Shown here: in pieces, positions 16,324 to 24,256 of the stretch
Numbering within the stretch: the first letter of the stretch is position 1
How the letters are laid out: every line of letters starts with the position of its first letter
Assembly: GCF_026341855.1 (NCBI RefSeq)
Contig: NZ_JAPENW010000001.1
Coordinates: 2,528,501 to 2,592,500, forward strand
DNA length: 64,000 bases
Direction of reading: 5' to 3'
From: Streptomyces sp. NBC_00568
GTDB taxonomy: Bacteria > Actinomycetota > Actinomycetes > Streptomycetales > Streptomycetaceae
Made by a program: the position numbers and the translations under genes
The notes under the pieces: generated by a model
Told to the model about the DNA's origin: nothing
The model's database searches: none
Seen by the model: the letters and a program-made list of their open reading frames with translations, nothing else

Positions 16324-17139
16324 ATGGCCGCCCCACGCCGTGACACCCGAGGCATCGTCGACGCCGCGGAGCTCTTCGCACGCGTCCGCTTCCGCCGCCA
16401 CGAGCCCGCCGAGCCCCTGCGCCCCTACCTGGAGCACTACTGGCTGATCGACTGGGACCTCACCCAGCCGTACGCCTCGCACGTGGTCCCCCACCCGTCG
16501 GTCAACATCGTCTTCCAGCGGTACGCGGGACAGGACCCCTTCGGTGAGGTCGCCGGAATCGGACTCGACCTGTTCACCCAGAAACTGGAGGGGCGCGGCA
16601 GGGTGTGCGGGATCCAGTTCCGCCCGGGCGGCTTCCGCCCCTTCGCGCCGGGCCGGCCCCTGTCGTCCCTCACCGGGCAGCGGCTCCGCCTCCCGGAGGT
16701 CCTCCCCGACTCCGAAAGCGCCGTCGCGGCCGTCCTCGACCCGGACGACGAGCAGGCCCGGGTGGCCGCCCTCGACGCCTTCCTCCTGGGCCTGGACCCG
16801 CGGCCGGACCCGCAGGCCACCCTCGCGGCGGCCCTCGTCGACCGCATCCGCGCCGACCGGGCGATCCGCCACGTCGGCGAGTTCGCCGAGGCGCAGGGCA
16901 TGACGGCCCGCGCCCTGCAACGGCTCTTCTCCGCGTACGTCGGCGTCGGCCCGAAGTGGATCATCCTGCGCTACCGCATCCACGAAGCCCTGGAGCGCGC
17001 CGAGACCGCCGAGTCGGTGAACTGGGCGGCCCTCGCCGCCGACCTCGGCTACGCCGACCAGGCCCACCTGGTCCGGGACTTCACGGCGACGGTCGGAGTT
17101 CCCCCGACGGCCTACGCGAGCGGCCACCAGCCTTCCTGA
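16324..17139 (+). CDS. AraC-family transcriptional regulator
   Basis: 271 residues. The N-terminal sensor region (EPLRPYLEHYWLIDWDLTQ, HVVPHPSVNIVFQ, GIQFRPGGFRPF) is the DUF6597-type domain common in actinobacterial AraC proteins. The C-terminal double helix-turn-helix runs from about residue 165, with FAEAQGMTARALQRLFSAYV and LAADLGYADQAHLVRDF. It is divergent from the monooxygenase operon, with 103 bp between start codons, so it may regulate that operon or the exporter downstream. No strong ribosome site is visible at the ATG. Confidence 0.9.
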   Translation: MAAPRRDTRGIVDAAELFARVRFRRHEPAEPLRPYLEHYWLIDWDLTQPYASHVVPHPSVNIVFQRYAGQDPFGEVAGIGLDLFTQKLEGRGRVCGIQFRPGGFRPFAPGRPLSSLTGQRLRLPEVLPDSESAVAAVLDPDDEQARVAALDAFLLGLDPRPDPQATLAAALVDRIRADRAIRHVGEFAEAQGMTARALQRLFSAYVGVGPKWIILRYRIHEALERAETAESVNWAALAADLGYADQAHLVRDFTATVGVPPTAYASGHQPS

Positions 17140-17269
17140 CCCCGTCACCCCCGTCACCCCCCGGCTCGCCTCGCGGCCTCCTTCGCCCCCCGCTCCCCAT
17201 CACCGGTCCGGATCACCTCTCCTGCAAATCACTTGACCGGGCCGCGCCCATGCCCCACATTTATCTGCG

Positions 17270-18702
17270 TGACACAGACATTGCGCGACACACATGAATC
17301 TTCGCACCCGCCCGCCCATCCGCCCGCCCGCACCCGCTGGGCGATCCTCGGCGTCGTCCTCGCCGCCGACATCCTGGATCTCCTCGACGGCACCATCACG
17401 AACATCGCCGCCCCGACCATCGCCCACGACCTCGGCGGCGGCACCGCCCTCATCCAGTGGCTCGGCGCGTCCTACGCCCTCGCGCTCGGCGTCCTGCTCG
17501 TCCTGGGCGGACGGCTCGGCGACAAGTACGGCCGCCGCCGGCTCTTCCTGACCGGCCTCGCCGGCTTCACCGCGGCCTCGGTCGCCTGCGGCCTCGCACC
17601 GACACCGGAAACCCTCGTCGCCGCCCGCCTCGCCCAGGGCGCCTTCGGCGCGCTCGTCATTCCGCAGGGCTTCGGCATCCTCGGCGCGACCTGGCCCCGG
17701 AACGAGATCGGCAAGGCGTACAGCCTGTTCGGACCGGTGATGGGCCTGTCCGCCGTCGGCGGTCCGATCCTCGCCGGACTCCTCATCGACGCCGACCTCG
17801 CCGGCCTCGGCTGGCGCTCGATGTTCCTCATCAACATCGCCCTCGGCGGCGCCGCACTCCTCGCCGCCGCCCGGTTGCTCCCCCGCGACACCGGCGACCG
17901 CACGACCAGCGTCGACGCCCCCGGTTCCGCCCTCCTCGGCGCCACCATGCTCGCCCTGCTCACCGGCCTCATCCAGGGCTCGGCCCACGGCTGGACCGCG
18001 CTCCCCGTCCTCCTCCTGGTCGCCGGCCTCGCGCTCTTCGCGGCGTTCTGCCACCGCCAGCGCACCGCGCCCAGCCCGCTGATCCGGCCCTCCCTCCTGC
18101 ACAACCGCGGCTTCACCTCAGGACTGCTCCTCGGCATCGTCTTCTTCGCCGCGGTCGCCGGCCTCCTCTACGTCGTCTCCCTCTTCCTCCAGCAAGGCCT
18201 CGGCCGCTCCCCCTCGGGTGCCGCCCTCGCCCTCATGCCCCTGTCGGCGGGCATCGTCATCGCCTCGATCGCCTGTTACCGCCTGATCGCCCGCCTGGGC
18301 CGCCGCCTCGTCCTCATCGGCTTCCTCGTCACCCTCGCCGGGACCGCCCACCTCCTCGCCCTGGTCGCCGTCTCCGGCACGGACACCGGAAGCTGGGCCC
18401 TGGTCCCCCCGCTGCTCGTCATCGGTCTGGGCATGGGCGCCTGCTTCGGCTCGCTCTACGACGTCACCATCGGCGACATCGCGCCCGAGGAGGCCGGCAG
18501 CGCGGGCGGCTCGCTCGGCGCGGTCCAGCAGCTCGCCAACGCGATCGGAGCCGCCGCCGTCACCACCGTCTACTTCCGGACCGGCGGCGGCGAGACCCAC
18601 GCCACCGCCGTGAGCCTCACCGTCGTCGCCGCCATCACCCTGCTGTGCTGCCCCCTCGTACGCCTGCTGCCGCTCAAGGCACCGGACGAACAGCACCACT
18701 AA
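17270..18702 (+). CDS. MFS exporter, EmrB/QacA (DHA2, 14-helix) family
   Basis: 477 residues from the GTG at 17270, which has no ribosome site. The frame stays open to 17233, but the first membrane helix (WAILGVVLAADILDLLDGTI) fits either start. Motif A is GGRLGDKYGRRRLF, and motif C-like GPVMGLSAVGGPILAGLLID marks a proton-coupled drug antiporter. About fourteen helices are visible. The substrate is unknown. The stop overlaps by 3 nt the stop of the convergent oxidoreductase gene. A direct repeat TGCGYGACACA (17267-17277 and 17282-17292, 15-bp period) spans the start and may be an operator. Confidence 0.88.
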
Positions 18703-19589
18703 GGAACGAGGACCAGCCGGCCCCGCAGCCCGCCCTCCGCGAGCCGCGCGTGCGCCTTGCCGACCTCGTCGAGCGCGTACGTCTCGGCGACCCGGGTCGT
18801 CAGCGCCCCCTCGTCGACGAGCGCCACCAGCTCCGCGAGCCGGGCCCCGTCGGCGGCGACCTCCACGGCACCGGTCCGCACTCCGCGCACGGACTCCGGG
18901 TGGGCCCCCGGGATGACCCCCATGAAGGCACCCCCGTCCCGCACCCACTCCAGCGCGTCCGCGCCCAGGATCGCCGCGTCCAGCACCGCGTCCACGCTCC
19001 CCGGAGCCACCGCGCCCGACACGAACCGGTCGGCACCCAGGGACCGTACGAACTCCTCGTCGCCCTCCCGGGCCAGCGCGGTCACGTGCACGCCGAGCCG
19101 GGCGGCGAGCTGCACGGCGTACCCGCCGACGGCCCCCGCGGCCCCGGTGATCAGGAGCTTCTGCCCCGGCTCCAGCCCCAGCCCGTCCAGGGCCTGGGCC
19201 GCGGCCAGCGCGTTGAGCGGCAGGCTCGCCGCGTGCACCGCGTCGACCGAGCGGGGCGCCGCGGCCACCGCGTCGGCGTCGACCACCACGTGATCGGCGT
19301 GCGTACCGAGAGGCTTGGCCGGCCCGTACGCCAGCGCCACCACCTCGTCGCCCACGCTCCACCCGGAGGCGACCCCGACCGCGTCCACGACCCCGGCCAC
19401 GTCCCAGCCGAGCCCCAGCCGCTTCCCCGCGCCCCCGAAGACACCCGCCCGCACCCCGGCGTCCACGGGATTGACCGCCGCGGCCGCCACCTTGATCCGC
19501 ACCTGCCGGGCCCCCGGCTCCGGCACGGCGACCTCGACGATCTCTACGGCTTCCGGTCCACCGAACGTCGTCACAACCACTGCACGCAT
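18699..19589 (-). CDS. NADPH:quinone oxidoreductase-type MDR protein (zinc-less)
   Basis: 296 residues. GroES-like N-terminal domain (VRIKVAAAAVNPVDAGVRAG), then a Rossmann domain with LLITGAAGAVGGYAVQLA. The catalytic and structural zinc cysteines of alcohol dehydrogenases are missing, which fits quinone/enone reductases. It is divergent from an HxlR regulator with a clear palindrome between them, the same arrangement as Corynebacterium qor2/qorR. It probably reduces quinones or reactive carbonyls with NADPH. Confidence 0.88.
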   Translation of the reverse strand: MRAVVVTTFGGPEAVEIVEVAVPEPGARQVRIKVAAAAVNPVDAGVRAGVFGGAGKRLGLGWDVAGVVDAVGVASGWSVGDEVVALAYGPAKPLGTHADHVVVDADAVAAAPRSVDAVHAASLPLNALAAAQALDGLGLEPGQKLLITGAAGAVGGYAVQLAARLGVHVTALAREGDEEFVRSLGADRFVSGAVAPGSVDAVLDAAILGADALEWVRDGGAFMGVIPGAHPESVRGVRTGAVEVAADGARLAELVALVDEGALTTRVAETYALDEVGKAHARLAEGGLRGRLVLVP

Positions 19590-19655
19590 CCCAGCTCACC
19601 CCATCAGTAGGTCATCCACGGGTCTCTTTCCCGCTGCAACAACCCTAGGAAGAGT

Positions 19656-19674
19656 TACTATCCATTGGTAAGTA
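19656..19674. promoter_or_regulatory. 19-bp operator between quinone oxidoreductase and HxlR regulator
   Basis: TACTATCCATTGGTAAGTA reads as TACTWWCCAWTGGWWAGTA: every departure from perfect dyad symmetry is an A/T swap. The site lies 67 bp upstream of the oxidoreductase start and 38 bp upstream of the regulator start, which fits a shared autoregulated operator. Confidence 0.65.
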
Positions 19675-19711
19675 GGCACCTGAAGGTGCGTACGTCACCC
19701 GGAGGTGAGTC

Positions 19712-20125
19712 ATGGCGACCACGACAGCGGCCCAGCGGCGCCAGCAGGCCCGTGTCGAGTACGACGCGTTCATCAAGAGCTGCCCCACCAACCAGCTCCT
19801 GGACCGCATCAGCGACAAGTGGGTCAGCCTGATCGTGAGCGCGCTCGCCGACGCGGGCGGACCGATGCGCTACAGCGACCTCGGCCGCAAGATCGCCGGC
19901 GTCAGCCCCAAGATGCTGACGCAGACGCTGCGCTCACTGGAGCGCGACGGCATCGTCTCCCGCACGGTCACCCCGGCCGTCCCGGTCCGCGTCGACTACG
20001 AACTCACGCCGCTGGGCGGCAATCTGAGCTGCCTGCTCACCGCCGTCAAGGACTGGGCGGAGCACCACATCGAGGAGGTCGTCGAGGCCCGCGAGCGCTA
20101 CGACGCCGCGTCCGAGGCCGCCTGA
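19712..20125 (+). CDS. HxlR-family (DUF24) redox-type transcriptional regulator
   Basis: A 137-residue single-domain winged helix: LLDRISDKWVSLIVSALAD, then YSDLGRKIAGVSPKMLTQTL (recognition region) and DYELTPLGGNL. Cys24 in the sequence KSCPTNQLL is at the position where HxlR proteins such as QorR and HypR carry their redox or electrophile sensor. Ribosome site GGAGGTGAGTC. It is divergent from the quinone oxidoreductase, which it probably represses until Cys24 is modified. The 3' end overlaps by 28 nt with the convergent MarR gene. Confidence 0.92.
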   Translation: MATTTAAQRRQQARVEYDAFIKSCPTNQLLDRISDKWVSLIVSALADAGGPMRYSDLGRKIAGVSPKMLTQTLRSLERDGIVSRTVTPAVPVRVDYELTPLGGNLSCLLTAVKDWAEHHIEEVVEARERYDAASEAA

Positions 20126-20595
20126 AACTCCCCGGACCGCAGCCGCGCGACCTGCTCGGCACTGAAGTCGACCGTGCGCCGCATGTGCCCGATGATCAGG
20201 GCGACCTCGGCGTCGTCGAGCCCGTCGAACAGGCCGTACCAGCCGCCGCCCAGCCGCTCCCACATCCGGCCGAACTCGGCGATCTTCTCCGGCACGGTCG
20301 CCACCAGCACCCGCCGCCGGTCGACCACATCGCGCTCCCGCAAGACGTAGCCCGCCTTCTCCAGCCGGTCCACCAGCCGCGTGGCCGACCCGGTCGTCAG
20401 CCCCGTCATCTCGGCGATCCGCCCGGTGGTCACCGGCCCCGCCTCCAGGCTCAGCAGATTCACACACTGCACATCCGTCGGATGCAGCCCGACGTGGTCG
20501 GCGAGGGCCTGGTTGAACAGCGCGTACGAGGCCATGTACCGCCGCGACACGACCGCCAGCTCCCCCAGCAGCCGCTCCCGCGCTTCCCCAGCCAT
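20098..20595 (-). CDS. MarR-family transcriptional regulator
   Basis: 165 residues from the ATG at 20595 (MAGEARERLLGELAVV), with ribosome site GGAAGGGG. The upstream extension of this frame runs into the intergenic repeat and is not coding. The winged helix is GPVTTGRIAEMTGLTTGSAT and RLVDRLEKAGYVLRERDVVDR, followed by the wing arginines DRRRVLVA. The ligand is unknown. Nearby candidate targets are the MFS exporter and the monooxygenase operon. Confidence 0.9.
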   Translation of the reverse strand: MAGEARERLLGELAVVSRRYMASYALFNQALADHVGLHPTDVQCVNLLSLEAGPVTTGRIAEMTGLTTGSATRLVDRLEKAGYVLRERDVVDRRRVLVATVPEKIAEFGRMWERLGGGWYGLFDGLDDAEVALIIGHMRRTVDFSAEQVARLRSGEFQAASDAAS

Positions 20596-20707
20596 ACCGG
20601 CCCCTTCCACCACACCAACCGAAATCGTACGTGCGCCATCCGGCGACCAACCAGGCCCCCGGAAAACCGGCGTCCACCCAACCCACGGCACGGACACCCG
20701 CACCAAC

Positions 20708-21019
20708 CTGGGGATCCGCCCCAGACCCCGCTCCTCAAACGCCGGAGGGGCTGGAACTTCCCGGGACTGAAAAGAGGAAACGCACCCGCAGCCGAAAAGT
20801 GCACCAGTGGGGCGAAGCCCAAGCCCCCACGCACCCGCAGTGGAGATCGCACGGGAGGGGCCGTGCCGGTACATCCCTAGGTCCGTCGCTTACGTTCGGA
20901 TCGAGCAGCGGCTCGCGTCAGAACTGACGTCTGATCCAGCGGCGACGGACTGGGATGTACCGGCACGGCCCCGACCCACCCACCTACCCACCGGCCCGCA
21001 CGCACCCCGGCAGACGCCC
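20708..21019 (-). repeat. Composite intergenic repeat, copy 2 (inverted; modules D-A-B-C on the minus strand)
   Basis: The 116-bp element A occupies 20857-20972, with perfect 21-bp terminal repeats (20857-20877 and 20952-20972). It is the reverse complement of copy 1. Module D (20973-21019) lies about 30 nt after the stop of the minus-strand gene ending at 21051. Module B is at 20754-20856 and module C at 20708-20753. Relative to the neighbouring gene's 3' end the orientation is the same as in the other copies. Confidence 0.85.
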
Positions 21020-21050
21020 ACGCGAGGCGAGCGCGAGCGCACCCGCAGGC

Positions 21051-21518
21051 CTAGAACGCGTACGAATCCCCGGTGTCCAGCGCCAGCACCCGCTGCCGGT
21101 CATTCGCGTGGTTCCGGTCCACCGACCCCCCACCCCACACGGTGTCCACCTCCATCGACACCTCCGACGGCACCCCCCGCAACCGCACCCTCACCCGAAT
21201 CTCCTCCCCCAGCCCATCCGCAGGCAACGCCCCCGTACGGCACACCACCGTCCGCTCCCCCGCCCGCGCACACCGGGCCGGCAGCCGCTGCACATCGTGC
21301 AGCGGGGCCGACCACCGCAGCCGCACCGTCGCATCGTCGACGGGGTTCGGCCCATGGTTCCGCGGCGTCAGCCGGACATCGACCCGCCCGCCGCCCATGG
21401 TCACGTACCCGTGATAGGCGAGATCGGCCTCGGGCCCCACGACGGCCCCGGCCGCGGGGCCGCCACCCACCAGAACAGCCCCCAGACTCAGCACACCCAC
21501 CGCACACACAACCCGCAT
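21051..21518 (-). CDS. Small secreted protein of unknown function
   Basis: 155 residues starting MRVVCAVGVLSLGAVLVGGG, a clear signal peptide with cleavage near PAAGA-VV. The ATG at 21518 has GGAGGA 10-15 nt upstream, which is better than an upstream in-frame ATG at 21545. The mature part looks like a single beta-sandwich (DLAYHGYVTMGGGRVDVRLT, ATVRLRWSAPL) with two cysteines that could form a disulphide. I do not recognise a named family, although DUF11-like extracellular domains are similar in style. The composite repeat follows its stop codon. Confidence 0.75.
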   Translation of the reverse strand: MRVVCAVGVLSLGAVLVGGGPAAGAVVGPEADLAYHGYVTMGGGRVDVRLTPRNHGPNPVDDATVRLRWSAPLHDVQRLPARCARAGERTVVCRTGALPADGLGEEIRVRVRLRGVPSEVSMEVDTVWGGGSVDRNHANDRQRVLALDTGDSYAF

Positions 21519-21685
21519 GAGGCCATTCCTCCGCTCGCTCGCCACCCGGAATGATCATCGGGTCATCGACCCGCGTCAGGGGATGTATCCCACCCCTGAC
21601 GCCCCGCAGGCGCCTGCCAACAGGTGACGCACCATCACGCCGGAGCACGCGCGACGAGCCCACCCCCGCATGCCACAGTGACCGC

Positions 21686-22021
21686 ATGCCGATCGCCCGC
21701 TCCGCCGCCCTCTTCGTCCTCGCCGCGTTCCTCGAGATCGGCGGCGCCTGGCTGGTCTGGCAGGGCGTACGCGAACAGCGCGGCTGGCTCTGGATCGGCG
21801 CCGGCGTGATGGCCCTCGGCCTGTACGGCTTCGTCGCCACCCTCCAGCCGGACGCCGAGTTCGGCCGCATCCTCGCCGCGTACGGCGGAGTCTTCGTGGC
21901 CGGCTCCCTCGCCTGGGGCGTGGTCGCGGACGGCTACCGCCCCGACCGCTGGGACATCACCGGCGCGCTGATCTGCCTGGCCGGAATGGCCGTGATCATG
22001 TACGCCCCGCGCGGAACCTGA
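21686..22021 (+). CDS. UPF0060 (YnfA-type) small membrane protein
   Basis: 111 residues and four membrane helices: [58 protein letters not shown] and [14 protein letters not shown]. The motif [13 protein letters not shown] is characteristic of the family. YnfA proteins resemble small multidrug-resistance transporters; the substrate here is unknown. There is no ribosome site, so the transcript may be leaderless. Confidence 0.92.
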   Translation: MPIARSAALFVLAAFLEIGGAWLVWQGVREQRGWLWIGAGVMALGLYGFVATLQPDAEFGRILAAYGGVFVAGSLAWGVVADGYRPDRWDITGALICLAGMAVIMYAPRGT

Positions 22022-22157
22022 CCCACCACCGCCAGAGAGCCCACCACCAGGGAGCCCACCACCGAGCGATCCACCACCCGACGCCTCACCCCGACACCTC
22101 GCCCCGCCCACCGGCACCTCGCCCCCCGTCCACCCGTCCTCGCCCCCACCTATCCTT
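22022..22157 (+). promoter_or_regulatory. Repeat-rich gap with -10 box before the SDR gene
   Basis: The first part carries GAGCCCACCACC-type units (about three copies, 22036-22080). A TATCCT at 22151-22156 is a plausible -10 box, 39 nt before the SDR start, which has its own ribosome site AAGGAG. No gene is visible in the gap. Confidence 0.4.
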
Positions 22158-22195
22158 GCCGGAGAAGCCCCAGCCCACCGCCAAGGAGCAGCCGT

Positions 22196-22963
22196 ATGAC
22201 CCCCGCCGCCGCGTCCCGTATCGCCGTCATCACCGGTGCAAGCAGCGGAATCGGCGCCGCGACGGCCCGGCAGCTCGCGGCCGAGGGCTACCGAGTCGTC
22301 GTCACCGCCCGCCGCAAGGACCGCATCGAGGCACTGGCGGCGGAGATCACCGCGGCGGGCGGCCAGGCCACCGCGTACGCCCTGGACGTCACGGACCGCA
22401 CCGCGGTCGACGAGTTCGCGTCGGCGTTCAAGACGATCGGCGTGCTGGTCAACAACGCGGGCGGCGCGCTCGGCGCCGACCCGATCGCGACGGGCGACCC
22501 GGCCCAGTGGCGCCAGATGTACGAGACGAACGTCATCGGCACCCTGAACATCACGCAGGCCCTCCTCCCGGCGCTCACGGCCAGCGGCGACGGCACGGTC
22601 GTCGTCCTCTCCTCCACGGCGGGCCACGGCACGTACGAGGGTGGCGGCGGCTACGTCGCCGCCAAGCACGCCGAGCACGTCCTCGCGGAGACACTGCGCC
22701 TGGAGATCGTCGGCACGCCCGTCCGGGTCATCGAGGTCGCCCCCGGCATGGTCAAGACCGACGAGTTCGCCCTGACCCGCTTCGGCGGCGACACCGAGAA
22801 GGCCGCCAAGGTCTACGCGGGCGTCACCCAGCCCCTCACCGCGGACGACGTCGCCGAGACCATCACGTGGGCCGTCACGCGCCCGAGCCACGTCAACATC
22901 GACCTGCTCGTGGTCCGCCCCCGGGCCCAGGCGTCGAACACGAAGATCCACCGGGAACTGTGA
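22196..22963 (+). CDS. Short-chain dehydrogenase/reductase (YdfG-like)
   Basis: 255 residues. NADP-binding GASSGIGAATARQLA, followed by TARRKDR (a basic residue suited to NADP), NNAGG, the catalytic Ser in VVLSSTAG and Tyr/Lys in YVAAK. ALDVTD and NVIGTLNITQALLPAL are classical SDR features. The family includes serine/3-hydroxy acid dehydrogenases; the actual substrate is unknown. The stop overlaps by 1 nt the ATG of the next small gene. Confidence 0.9.
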   Translation: MTPAAASRIAVITGASSGIGAATARQLAAEGYRVVVTARRKDRIEALAAEITAAGGQATAYALDVTDRTAVDEFASAFKTIGVLVNNAGGALGADPIATGDPAQWRQMYETNVIGTLNITQALLPALTASGDGTVVVLSSTAGHGTYEGGGGYVAAKHAEHVLAETLRLEIVGTPVRVIEVAPGMVKTDEFALTRFGGDTEKAAKVYAGVTQPLTADDVAETITWAVTRPSHVNIDLLVVRPRAQASNTKIHREL

Positions 22964-23136
22964 TGCCCGATCCGGCGTCACCTTCGGAGCGGCCCACCAC
23001 GGACGACGCGGAAAAGGCCCGCCTGGCCCTGGAGAAGAAGCGCGAACGCTACGTCTGGTACTACCTCGCGTACTTCCTCTTCGGTATCCACATCGTGGCC
23101 TTCGTCATGATCTACGCGGTCCTGCACGCGAAGTGA
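22963..23136 (+). CDS. 57-aa single-span membrane protein
   Basis: MPDPASPSERPTTDDAEKAR is followed by a charged linker (LALEKKRERYVWYY) and one membrane helix (LAYFLFGIHIVAFVMIYAVL). Its ATG overlaps the SDR stop (TGATG), so it is co-translated. The family is unrecognised beyond a small conserved Streptomyces membrane protein; it may anchor or regulate the dehydrogenase. Confidence 0.75.
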   Translation: MPDPASPSERPTTDDAEKARLALEKKRERYVWYYLAYFLFGIHIVAFVMIYAVLHAK

Positions 23137-23207
23137 CCCACCGGTCGGTGCAACGCTCGGCGGCTCCGCCGCTCAACTCACACCAGCAGCCCCACCCATA
23201 ACTCACA

Positions 23208-23231
23208 CGGGTGAATTGATTCGATCACCCG
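23208..23231. promoter_or_regulatory. Inverted repeat CGGGTGA-N10-TCACCCG upstream of the endonuclease gene
   Basis: Perfect 7-bp arms lie in a locally A/T-richer stretch about 115 bp before the endonuclease start. It could be an operator or part of a promoter region. Confidence 0.35.
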
Positions 23232-23282
23232 CACGTCCACCGAACTCCCGACCTAGGCTCGCGCCACAACATCAAACACGAC

Positions 23283-23318
23283 GGCCCTCGGCCGGGACTG
23301 CCATCCCGACCGAGGGCC
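23283..23318 (+). terminator. Hairpin between the SDR operon and the endonuclease gene
   Basis: GGCCCTCGG-C-CGGGA pairs with TCCCG-A-CCGAGGGCC around a 6-nt loop. It is a plausible terminator for the upstream genes or an attenuator in the endonuclease leader. A second small hairpin at 23329-23343 (GGAAG-CGAGC-CTTCC) places the only ribosome site in a stem right before the ATG. Confidence 0.5.
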
Positions 23319-23345
23319 TGACCAGCACGGAAGCGAGCCTTCCTG

Positions 23346-24215
23346 ATGGCTGAACGCGAGCCTAACGCGATCCCCTGCGCTCCGGACGAATCCCGCAGCG
23401 GGACAACAGAGTTCATGGATCTCGTAGCCCCCGACTACGCCTACATGTTCGGCTTCCTGCAAGCCGACGGGCACCTCTCCAAGGGGACAGGTCAGAAAGG
23501 GCGCATGACCGTCGAGCTCAGCGCTCGCGACGTCGGAATTCTGCGCGAATTCCAACGCCTGACCCCGTACAACAGCAGCATCACCGGACGCACCCGGTCG
23601 ACCAACTTCACCGCCAGCCACACGTCCGCGATCTGGACCCTGTGCGCCCTCGAAGCAAGGACACGACTGAACGAACTCGGTCTGCCGTACGGCCGCAAGT
23701 CCAGGACCATCACGCCCCCTCGCGTCCCGTTCTCGCAACGCGACTATCTCCGAGGAGTGATCGACGCAGACGGCTCGGTGGGCTTCACGGCCAAGGGCTT
23801 TCCCTTCGTCTCGCTCACCACCGCCAGCGCCGCCATCGGCGCCTATCTGTGCTTCTACGCGGGCAGGATCACCGGCGTCGAACGGTCCCTCAAGCGCAAT
23901 GCCCGCGACGACGTCTTCAACATCCTTTACACGACGGAAGCAGCCCAGAAGCTGGGCACCCATCTCTACTACCCGGACTGCCTGTCACTGGACCGCAAGC
24001 GGACCGCCGCCGAGTCTCTCCACACCTGGTCACGCCCGGCCGACATGCGCGTAGCGCCCGACCGCCGTCGCTGGACGCCATCGGAGGACCGCTTGCTGCT
24101 GGCACTGAACAACGACGCCGCGGCCGCCAAGGAACTCGGCAGGACCGAGAAGAGCTGCTGCGTCCGCCTTTGGCGTCTTCGGACTGGCAAGACCCCGCTG
24201 CCCGCCGACGCCTGA
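23346..24215 (+). CDS. Free-standing LAGLIDADG-type homing endonuclease
   Basis: 289 residues with two LAGLIDADG-like helices, MFGFLQADG (residues 34-42) and LRGVIDADG (135-143), each ending in the metal-binding acidic residue. Two such motifs in one chain mark a monomeric homing endonuclease. The C-terminus (about 243-281, WTPSEDRLLLALNNDAAAAK then ELGRTEKSCCVRLWRL) resembles a Myb/SANT-like helix-turn-helix that could help DNA recognition. No intein or intron is visible around it. It is convergent with rtcB, sharing a terminator. Base composition is less extreme than its neighbours, hinting at transfer. It may be an active selfish gene or domesticated. Confidence 0.85.
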   Translation: MAEREPNAIPCAPDESRSGTTEFMDLVAPDYAYMFGFLQADGHLSKGTGQKGRMTVELSARDVGILREFQRLTPYNSSITGRTRSTNFTASHTSAIWTLCALEARTRLNELGLPYGRKSRTITPPRVPFSQRDYLRGVIDADGSVGFTAKGFPFVSLTTASAAIGAYLCFYAGRITGVERSLKRNARDDVFNILYTTEAAQKLGTHLYYPDCLSLDRKRTAAESLHTWSRPADMRVAPDRRRWTPSEDRLLLALNNDAAAAKELGRTEKSCCVRLWRLRTGKTPLPADA

Positions 24216-24225
24216 CCGACTGAAC

Positions 24226-24252
24226 GGCGAGGCCCCGGACCGGGGCCTCGCC
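24226..24252. terminator. Bidirectional terminator between endonuclease gene and rtcB
   Basis: A perfect 12-bp stem, GGCGAGGCCCCG / CGGGGCCTCGCC, with a 3-nt loop sits between the two convergent stop codons. Confidence 0.8.
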
Positions 24253-24256
24253 GGTG

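Noticed and set aside
20596..20874. N-terminal extension of the MarR gene and similar short frames beginning MYRHGP at the other repeat copies
   Set aside because: They begin inside module A/B of the intergenic repeat and occur wherever the repeat occurs. They are artefacts of the repeat.
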